Origin: Kordia jejudonensis
GTDB lineage: Bacteria > Bacteroidota > Bacteroidia > Flavobacteriales > Flavobacteriaceae
Assembly: GCF_001005315.1 (NCBI RefSeq)
Contig: NZ_LBMG01000049.1
Span: forward strand, 1-43,046
Direction: 5' to 3'
DNA length: 43,046 nucleotides
Below, in pieces: positions 33,385 to 39,242 of the stretch (positions within the stretch are counted from its first letter, which is position 1; every line of letters starts with the position of its first letter). The notes under the pieces were generated by a model that saw nothing but the letters and a program-made list of their open reading frames with translations, had not been told where the DNA came from and searched no databases. The position numbers and the translations under genes are program-made.

Positions 33385-35204
33385 TGGACGAATTATTTGT
33401 ATATTTTATGAAGAGTTCGGGCACACTCCTACTCTTTTTAGCCTTGTATTTTTTGTGGTTACGAAAAGACACTTTTTTTCATGGAAATCGATTTTTCTTA
33501 TTATTAGGAATGATTATTTCTTTGATATTACCATTTTTAGTCATTACAAAATACATAGAAGTTCCTTTTGTGGAAGAAACGCCTAATTCTGGCATTTTTG
33601 TGTTTACTGAAACTGGAAATGAAGTCACTAATACATTCATTTCATGGTCAACTATTTTATTTTACACTTATGTTGCTGGTGTATTATTTTTTCTGTCTAA
33701 ATTTTTAATTGAGCTTGCTTCCTTGTGTAAATTACTATGGACAGCCAGCGTTACAAAACGAGACGGACAATTTATCTACATTGAAACGACGACTTCATTC
33801 ACGCCTTTTTCTTTCTTCAACTATATTGTATACAATCCTGAATTGTATTCTGAATCAGAGTTAGAAGCTATTTTAATTCATGAAAAAGCACACAGTCGTC
33901 AATTGCATTCTATAGATGTTTTTATTGCGAAACTCTACTGTATTTTCATGTGGTTTAATCCGTTTGCGTGGCTTCATCAAAAATATATTTTACAAAACTT
34001 AGAGTTTTTAGCAGACAGTGCAGCCATTAAACAAACACCTTCAAAAAAGGAATATCAACTGACCTTATTAAAGGTTTCTGGAAATGCCTATTGTCCTGCT
34101 TTAACCAACAATTTTTATAATTCATTAATCAAAAAACGAATCGTTATGTTACAAAAAAATCAATCTGCACATGCACACAAGTGGAAACAAGTATTTATTT
34201 TACCGCTATTAGTTGCTTTTGTACTGCTGTTTAATACCGAAGTTATTGCAAAAGAAGTACGTCCGACAGTTGCTCCTATTCTGGAAACAATTGAAAATGT
34301 AAAAGGACAAGAAACTGTTGGCGATTTAGTGGTTGAAATTTCAAAAAACACTACTATTGAAGAGTTGAAAGCTATCAAAAAAATGTTTGCTGCTACAGGT
34401 ATTAAGATGAAATACAGCAATGTCGATTTTAATGATGCGAAAGAAATTACTCGTATCAAATTAGAATTGAAAGAAGGTAGAAACAACACCGCAAGTGCCA
34501 CTTTTAATACTGAGGACAACAAACCGATACCAACAATTAGAATTGGTAAGCAAGATGGACAACTTATGGTAAGCTCTTCAAGAGTAAACCATGTCGTAAC
34601 AAGCACAAGATATGAGTATCATACTGATGAAGATCATGACAAAAAAGATGGAAAGTCTACATTTATTATAAAATCCAATCAATCGAACGGAAAAGGTGAA
34701 AATACAAATACTTGGATACAAAAAGAAGATGTTAAAACGGTCAATATTAAAAAAGTAGACGGAAAAGAAGTGATCATTGTAAATGGTAAAGAACTAGCTC
34801 CTGATGAAATAAAAACCATTGATATTAAAAAGAATGACGACAAAGAAGTAATCATTATCAACGGCAAAGAACTATCTACTGATGAAGTTATTGAGGAAGA
34901 AATTGAAATTAAAAAGGGCGACGGAAATAATTTTGTATTTATTGGAAATACTAAAGATAATGAAAGTAAAGAGGTAGAAATTGAAGTCAATAATAGTCAG
35001 GATGGTAAAATTGTATTTAGAAATTCTGGTAAAAACGAACCAATAATTGTGGTTGATGGAAAAATTGCGAATAAGAAGAAGATGAAAAAATTAGATCCTA
35101 ACAAAATTGAAAGTGTTACAGTTCTTAAAGGAGATAATGCAACAGCATTGTATGGAGACAAAGGAAAAGATGGTGTAATCATTATTACTACTAAGAAGAA
35201 ATAA
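33384..35204 (+). CDS. BlaR1-type M56 metallopeptidase with TonB-plug-like C-terminus
   Basis: A 606-aa inner-membrane sensor protease. Helices lie near 10-27, 38-56 and 88-110. The zinc motif HEKAH is at 166-170 with the downstream NLEFLADSAAI helix, and a further helix (FILPLLVAFVLLF) is near 270. The C-terminal 330 residues replace the penicillin-binding domain of true BlaR1. They are a charged region with two imperfect copies of KKxDxKEVIIxNGKEL, then IIVVDGKIANKKKMKKL, IESVTVLKGDNATALYG and DGVIIITTKKK, the pattern of TonB-receptor plug domains. Such fusions are common in Bacteroidota. The signal sensed is unknown. It is translationally coupled to blaI, with a terminator 23 bp downstream. 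Confidence 0.88.
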   Translation: MDELFVYFMKSSGTLLLFLALYFLWLRKDTFFHGNRFFLLLGMIISLILPFLVITKYIEVPFVEETPNSGIFVFTETGNEVTNTFISWSTILFYTYVAGVLFFLSKFLIELASLCKLLWTASVTKRDGQFIYIETTTSFTPFSFFNYIVYNPELYSESELEAILIHEKAHSRQLHSIDVFIAKLYCIFMWFNPFAWLHQKYILQNLEFLADSAAIKQTPSKKEYQLTLLKVSGNAYCPALTNNFYNSLIKKRIVMLQKNQSAHAHKWKQVFILPLLVAFVLLFNTEVIAKEVRPTVAPILETIENVKGQETVGDLVVEISKNTTIEELKAIKKMFAATGIKMKYSNVDFNDAKEITRIKLELKEGRNNTASATFNTEDNKPIPTIRIGKQDGQLMVSSSRVNHVVTSTRYEYHTDEDHDKKDGKSTFIIKSNQSNGKGENTNTWIQKEDVKTVNIKKVDGKEVIIVNGKELAPDEIKTIDIKKNDDKEVIIINGKELSTDEVIEEEIEIKKGDGNNFVFIGNTKDNESKEVEIEVNNSQDGKIVFRNSGKNEPIIVVDGKIANKKKMKKLDPNKIESVTVLKGDNATALYGDKGKDGVIIITTKKK

Positions 35205-35226
35205 GCTTTAAAAAGACAACTATTCT

Positions 35227-35254
35227 AAAGGCAAGTTTTGATCGACTTGCCTTT
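35227..35254 (+). terminator. Terminator of the blaI-blaR1-like operon
   Basis: The 10-bp stem AAAGGCAAGT / ACTTGCCTTT lies around an 8-nt loop, followed by TCTATTTT. Confidence 0.85.
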
Positions 35255-35313
35255 TCTATTTTAGGTAACAATCATTTTTTTAGTATCTTTCTTTTCGATT
35301 AGATCATTTGAAC

Positions 35314-35472
35314 ATGAAAAAACAAATTTTCAAAATAATAGCAAAGTTGAATAAATGGCTATTACCTTCATTTTCAAAACGAAGGCTCGATTTGGCAAAA
35401 GCTTCCAAATTACAACTTGCAATAATTGGTTGGCGCTATTTTGTAACGACAAATGCACTAAATTCGAAATAG
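35314..35472 (+). CDS. Small basic protein, 52 aa (hypothetical)
   Basis: The ORF begins MKKQIFKIIAKLNKWLLPS and continues FSKRRLDLAKASKLQLAIIGWRYF, ending NALNSK. It is basic and amphipathic with no signal peptide. I recall similar 50-residue proteins across flavobacteria, sometimes labelled SsrA-binding protein, but they are far too short to be SmpB. The A-rich start context and the position just upstream of a tRNA promoter fit a real gene. No function is proposed. Confidence 0.6.
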   Translation: MKKQIFKIIAKLNKWLLPSFSKRRLDLAKASKLQLAIIGWRYFVTTNALNSK

Positions 35473-35527
35473 TTGATTTCGTTTTACACGAAAAGGAAAA
35501 AAACTTATTTATTTTTCTTTTCTAATC

Positions 35528-35558
35528 TTTGTATTTGTAACAAAAAGAAATATATTTG
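35528..35558 (+). promoter_or_regulatory. Promoter of tRNA-Arg
   Basis: A TTTG at 35528-35531, a 19-bp spacer and TATATTTG at 35551-35558 match the Bacteroidota sigma-A consensus (TTTG-N17-20-TAnnTTTG) closely. The tRNA begins 18 bp after the -7 box. Confidence 0.75.
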
Positions 35559-35576
35559 CACCCGCAATAAGCAATA

Positions 35577-35650
35577 GGCCTCGTAGCATAACTGAATAGT
35601 GCACTTGATTACGGCTCAAGAGGTTGCAGGTTTGAATCCTGCCGAGGTCA
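35577..35650 (+). tRNA. tRNA-Arg (anticodon ACG)
   Basis: A full cloverleaf of 74 nt. The acceptor GGCCTCG pairs with CGAGGTC (one G-U) and the discriminator is A. The D stem is GCAT/GTGC. The anticodon stem CTTGA/TCAAG encloses TTACGGC with anticodon ACG (35611-35613), read as inosine-CG for CGU/CGC/CGA codons. The variable loop has 5 nt and the T stem is GCAGG/CCTGC. CCA is not encoded. Position 19 is A and position 56 is T in place of the near-universal G19-C56; the two changes compensate. The gene looks functional. Confidence 0.9.
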
Positions 35651-35658
35651 CATTAAGC

Positions 35659-35767
35659 AAGAAACCACGTCAAATTGACGTGGTTCTTTGTTTTTAGAAA
35701 AAACCAAACGACAGTTTAAGGTTTGTAATGAAAAACAAAGAACTAGAGCGCAAGCTCGTGGTTTCTT
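35659..35767. repeat. Nested imperfect palindrome downstream of tRNA-Arg
   Basis: Outer arms AAGAAACCACG (35659-35669) and CGTGGTTTCTT (35757-35767) and inner arms GTTCTTTGTTTTT (35683-35695) and AAAAACAAAGAAC (35731-35743) are all perfect. They are interleaved with the tRNA terminator and a GAGC-GCAA-GCTC hairpin. The whole is about 109 bp, without coding potential. A small MITE-like or cruciform-forming insertion is possible. Confidence 0.6.
35661..35696 (+). terminator. Terminator of tRNA-Arg
   Basis: The perfect 11-bp arms AACCACGTCAA / TTGACGTGGTT (35663-35685) are followed by CTTTGTTTTT. It forms one end of a larger nested palindrome reaching to 35767. Confidence 0.8.
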
Positions 35768-35802
35768 ATTTGCAGCAGAGAGTTGCAAAGGATCATGAGG
35801 GT

Positions 35803-35819
35803 AATCCTGCCGAGGTCAC
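35803..35819 (+). repeat. tRNA-Arg 3'-end copy 2 (17 bp)
   Basis: AATCCTGCCGAGGTCAC is identical to the last 16 bases of the tRNA plus one flanking base (35635-35651). It is followed by its own terminator-like hairpin at 35829. Preceding bases (GTTGCA...GAGGG) retain faint similarity to the T arm. It is a remnant of a tandem tRNA gene, or an attachment-site-like duplication. Confidence 0.75.
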
Positions 35820-35828
35820 GAATACATG

Positions 35829-35861
35829 AAAAGCAAGCTAACATACATAGCTTGCTTTTTT
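35829..35861 (+). terminator. Hairpin after tRNA 3'-end copy 2
   Basis: The 12-bp stem AAAAGCAAGCTA / TAGCTTGCTTTT with a 7-nt loop closes in a T-run. Confidence 0.75.
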
Positions 35862-35907
35862 ACTTTAGCTTGTTTTTTATTTTGAAAGCTCAGCTTTAAG
35901 GAAATAA

Positions 35908-35924
35908 AATCCTGCCGAGGTCAC
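35908..35924 (+). repeat. tRNA-Arg 3'-end copy 3 (17 bp)
   Basis: A third identical AATCCTGCCGAGGTCAC, here with almost no upstream tRNA similarity left, again followed by a strong hairpin (35934). Confidence 0.75.
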
Positions 35925-35933
35925 AAAAAATGT

Positions 35934-35967
35934 AAAAGCCTGTAATCTAAAAGATTACAGGCTTTTT
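35934..35967 (+). terminator. Hairpin after tRNA 3'-end copy 3
   Basis: The perfect 14-bp stem AAAAGCCTGTAATC / GATTACAGGCTTTT with loop TAAAA and a T-tail. It is the strongest hairpin of the series. Confidence 0.8.
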
Positions 35968-36025
35968 GTTTTTATATTTGAGCGGGCGATTCTACATAAA
36001 ACTTTGATTGTTAAATATTTATAAG

Positions 36026-36547
36026 TTATATTTTAAAGGGAAACGGAATTATCATATTGAATTTTATTTTACTAATTAAAGTATTAAAAATACTTTCCAA
36101 CATAACAGCTACGTAAATTTCCAAAAGATTTTTTTCGAGTTTTTCTTCTACTAAAATCCAACGATAGTTCATTTTCTTAATTCTCTCAATTGATTTTATA
36201 AGTCCTTTTTCAAATTCTGAAATACTAAACATACTTTCATTGGTAGAATTTGGAGAGCCTAAAATTGGTTTTAATCCAGTTGATTTTGTAGTAAGCTTAA
36301 ATGCAAAATTTGCCTTTCTATGGCTTTTACATGCACAATGTTCTCTCAATCTATTAAAAATATTGTTAGATTGACCAACATAAAAATAGGTTTCTTTATT
36401 ATTAAATTACTCTGAAAATAAATATATACCACTGATCTTATCTTTATAATTTAATACTTTTGATACTTCAATCGCTTGAGAAGATATTAATTTCTCAAAG
36501 TTCTCTTTTATATATTGTATTTTCTTGTCAAATAATGTAATGTTCAT
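36026..36547 (-). pseudogene. GIY-YIG nuclease-like gene with in-frame stop
   Basis: From ATG at 36547 the minus strand reads 46 codons ending SGIYLFSE, then TAA (36409-36407). The same frame continues TYFYVGQSNNIFNRLREHC through ANFAFKLTTKSTGLKP to the end NMIIPFPFKI. GIY and YVG halves of the motif, the Arg in NRLREH and the C-terminal helix LLEIYVAVML are present, so a single nonsense mutation splits an otherwise intact 173-codon gene of the small GIY-YIG type. A downstream Met could restart only after the catalytic motif. It sits between the tRNA remnants and the GGDEF gene. Confidence 0.75.
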
Positions 36548-36609
36548 CAAACAATAGTTAATATTTTATCTTTTATTTACTGATTAATATTTTTGCGATA
36601 AATGATTTT

Positions 36610-37545
36610 CTACTCATATTCAGTTTCACTAATAGTCATCACATCAAAAAGTTCTCGTGTTTCTGAATAGATAGCAAGTTCCCATTTTTTATTAAGCTTT
36701 TCTTCAATTGTTATCGGATGCCAACAAATACTAAAATCACCTTTAGCTTCTTTTGCCAAAATGTAACATTCATCAGATTTTCTAAGGATATCTTCAACTT
36801 CATCTCTAGGATCCATCTCTACAATAGCACAATGAAATGATAACTTTATTGATTCTCCTAAAATCTCTTTTGTTAAGGACGAAAGTTTAGAGAAGTCATT
36901 TTTAACTAATCTATTAACAAAACCTAGAGCATCAGTTTGATTTCCTTGAATTATAAAAACAAATTCATCCCCGCCAGTATGAATTCTATAAAAGTGTTCA
37001 TTTTTACTATTTTTAATATCCATAGGATATTTATACATATCCTCATTGCGCCTCATCTTTTGATATATGGTTTGCGCAATAGTTCTAAGTAACTCATTAG
37101 CTTTTAAAAAGCCATATTTATTATTTATTTTCTTGAAACCTTTTAGGTCAATTAGAATAAACTGAAGTCTCTTTTTATTTTTGCGTTTACTAAAATGAAT
37201 TTCAATATCTTTTTTTAAACTCTGTAGATTAGGAACTCCAGTTATTATATCTGTTAATCTTTCATTTTCTGAAATTTTAAGCAATTCAGCGTAATTATCT
37301 CTTTCATATTGAGTTTTTTGATGTTTTTGAAATTCTTTTTTCCAGAGATGATTCATTATAAACCATATAACAGTAGAAATAAGACATACTAAGATTATAA
37401 CAAACCTCCAATTTAGAAGTGTTCCACTTGGGGCTATTAATTCATAAAATTTAATTCCCCTTTCAAAAAATGCTAATAGAGCAAAGACTAAAACTATTAA
37501 AGCAATAACTAATCCATATTTATATTTTATATCTATTGGTTTCAT
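36610..37545 (-). CDS. Membrane-anchored GGDEF protein (diguanylate cyclase-like)
   Basis: A 311-aa inner-membrane protein with two N-terminal helices (YGLVIALIVLVFALLAFF and VIILVCLISTVIWFIMNHLW), a short coiled coil (60-90) and a GGDEF domain (about 95-275). The signature TGGDEFVF is intact near residue 194. The upstream metal-site motif is ILIDLKGFKKINNKYG: the first Asp is kept, while the usual second Asp and final Asp are Lys and Asn. No RxxD inhibitory site is visible just before GGDEF. It may make cyclic-di-GMP, but some weakening of activity or a binding-only role is possible. Gene stands alone. Confidence 0.82.
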   Translation of the reverse strand: MKPIDIKYKYGLVIALIVLVFALLAFFERGIKFYELIAPSGTLLNWRFVIILVCLISTVIWFIMNHLWKKEFQKHQKTQYERDNYAELLKISENERLTDIITGVPNLQSLKKDIEIHFSKRKNKKRLQFILIDLKGFKKINNKYGFLKANELLRTIAQTIYQKMRRNEDMYKYPMDIKNSKNEHFYRIHTGGDEFVFIIQGNQTDALGFVNRLVKNDFSKLSSLTKEILGESIKLSFHCAIVEMDPRDEVEDILRKSDECYILAKEAKGDFSICWHPITIEEKLNKKWELAIYSETRELFDVMTISETEYE

Positions 37546-37920
37546 GTTGGTTAATCTGTATTAAGTGAAGAATAGATTGTAGGAATTTTTATTATTTCAA
37601 TCATTTATAATCTTGTTAGTCATTGGATAATTCTAAAGTTAAATAAATTCTTACTTGAATCAAAATCAAGAAGCATTTAACAATACCGAATGCTATTTCA
37701 CAAACAACCCAATCTCCCACAAATCCTCCACCAAAAAACTAAAAAGTAAAAGGCGCACGGTTTTAAAATATAGAAGAAGCTAACATTACCACACAAATAC
37801 ATCCAAAACACTCTAAAAACAACACACAAAATGTAAATCTTACAATGTAACACTTAAATGAGTCAAAACCACTAAATACAAAAATGTATATTTGTGGCTT
37901 AAATTTTAAGACCAATTACT
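37546..37920. other. Intergenic region upstream of the barrel gene
   Basis: No gene is seen. TATATTTG at 37887-37894 is a good -7 box for the downstream gene, without a clear -33. TGTAA-ATC-TTACA (37833-37845) and TAACACTTAA (37848-37857) resemble the AACGCTTAT motif only loosely. The rest is A/C-rich simple sequence. Confidence 0.5.
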
Positions 37921-39096
37921 GTGATATTTCCATTTGAAACCAAAAAAATAAATCAACTCTTCATCATATTATTGCTATTATTGAGTTCATCTACTTTTGT
38001 AAAAGCACAAACATTTGAGAACCTAAAAGAAATATTTACCTTCTATCCGAATAAAAAAGCAGCAGAAAGAGATTCTACAATTTACAAGCAAAAGTTCATT
38101 GTAGCGCCCGTTTTTTCATATTCGCCAGAAACGAATTTCTCCTTTGGTACGGGAGCAAAATACCTATTTAAATTTAATGGAAGTGGCAAAGAAACCAGAG
38201 TTTCCAACATGCCCATGTCTATTCAATATACGCTGAACAACCAATTTTTTGTGTATTCAGGGTTTGAAGTATTTACCAATCAAGAAAAGTGGGTCATCGA
38301 AGGAAACTTACTCTTTCAAAATTATCCAAGATTGTACTATGGCATTGGGAAAAATACACCTGATAGCGCCGAAGAACAATACGATTACAATCAATTTCTT
38401 TTTGAACCAATCTTCCTAAAACAAATGTTCTATCGATATCTGTTCATTGGTGCAGGATTTCGCTTAAATCATATCTACAATACAAAATTTGAAACAGGCG
38501 GACTCATTGATACTAACAGACCTGACGGATTCAACGGTTCAACATCTGTTGGTGCCGAAGTAGCAATGCTATACGATAGCCGAAGTAACATTCTGAATGC
38601 GCAAGATGGTTGGTATTTTGAATTTACTCACGGAGAATATTTCAAATCGTTTGGCGGAACGCACAAATTCAATCTGACACGATTTGATTTAAGACATTAC
38701 TTAGATACATCTAAAAACAATGATGACATTCTTGCCTTTCATGTTGTAGGACAGTTTTCAAGAGGCAATCTGCCTTTTTCTGAATATGCCTTTTTTGGAA
38801 GTAGCGAAATTATGCGTGGTTATCAAGAAGGTCGATTTGTAGAACGCGATTTGCTTGCAACACAAGTTGAATATCGTAAAACCTTCAAAAATTCACGTTG
38901 GGGATTGGTAGGATTTATAGGAACTGGAGATGTGTACAACAATGTAAATCAATTTCAGTTCAAATCACTAAAACCCAATTACGGATTTGGAACCCGATTC
39001 ATGATTGACAAAGCAGAAAACCTGAATCTCCGACTCGATTGGGGTTTTGGAAGAAACACAAACAACCTGTATTTTACCATCGCAGAATCATTCTAA
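37921..39096 (+). CDS. BamA/TamA-family outer-membrane beta-barrel without POTRA domains
   Basis: A 391-aa exported barrel. The start is GTG 37921, 26 bp after the TATATTTG box. The signal peptide IIFILLLLLSS-type core (LFIILLLLLSSSTFVKAQ) supports it. Only about 45 residues separate signal and barrel, so POTRA domains are missing. Barrel strands (PVFSYSPETNFSFGTGAKYLF, GWYFEFTHGEYF) lead to the loop-6-like motif MRGYQEGRFVERDLLATQVEYR and the C-terminal strand NNLYFTIAESF ending in Phe, the BAM recognition signal. Substrate or transport role is unknown. The two-component system follows 146 bp later. Confidence 0.8.
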   Translation: MIFPFETKKINQLFIILLLLLSSSTFVKAQTFENLKEIFTFYPNKKAAERDSTIYKQKFIVAPVFSYSPETNFSFGTGAKYLFKFNGSGKETRVSNMPMSIQYTLNNQFFVYSGFEVFTNQEKWVIEGNLLFQNYPRLYYGIGKNTPDSAEEQYDYNQFLFEPIFLKQMFYRYLFIGAGFRLNHIYNTKFETGGLIDTNRPDGFNGSTSVGAEVAMLYDSRSNILNAQDGWYFEFTHGEYFKSFGGTHKFNLTRFDLRHYLDTSKNNDDILAFHVVGQFSRGNLPFSEYAFFGSSEIMRGYQEGRFVERDLLATQVEYRKTFKNSRWGLVGFIGTGDVYNNVNQFQFKSLKPNYGFGTRFMIDKAENLNLRLDWGFGRNTNNLYFTIAESF

Positions 39097-39242
39097 TCGT
39101 CGCTGCATACATTATTGGCAAAAAAAATAACATAGACTATTTATAATTTGTGGTAAAATTCCATAAAAACAAGTCGTTCAGCAAAGAACTCATACATTTC
39201 AGAAAGGAAGACATTTCCTTTTTATAAATTATAGTACTTTTA

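Larger units (their letters stand above)
35473..36025 (+). other. tRNA-Arg region without protein genes
   Basis: This stretch holds the tRNA with promoter and terminator, the nested palindrome, two tRNA 3'-end copies and their hairpins. I see no protein-coding gene in it. Confidence 0.6.

Noticed and set aside
34160-34606. 148-codon minus-strand frame in the M56 protease gene
   Set aside because: Ser/Leu/Ile-rich antisense of a Lys/Glu-rich coding sequence; no independent signals.
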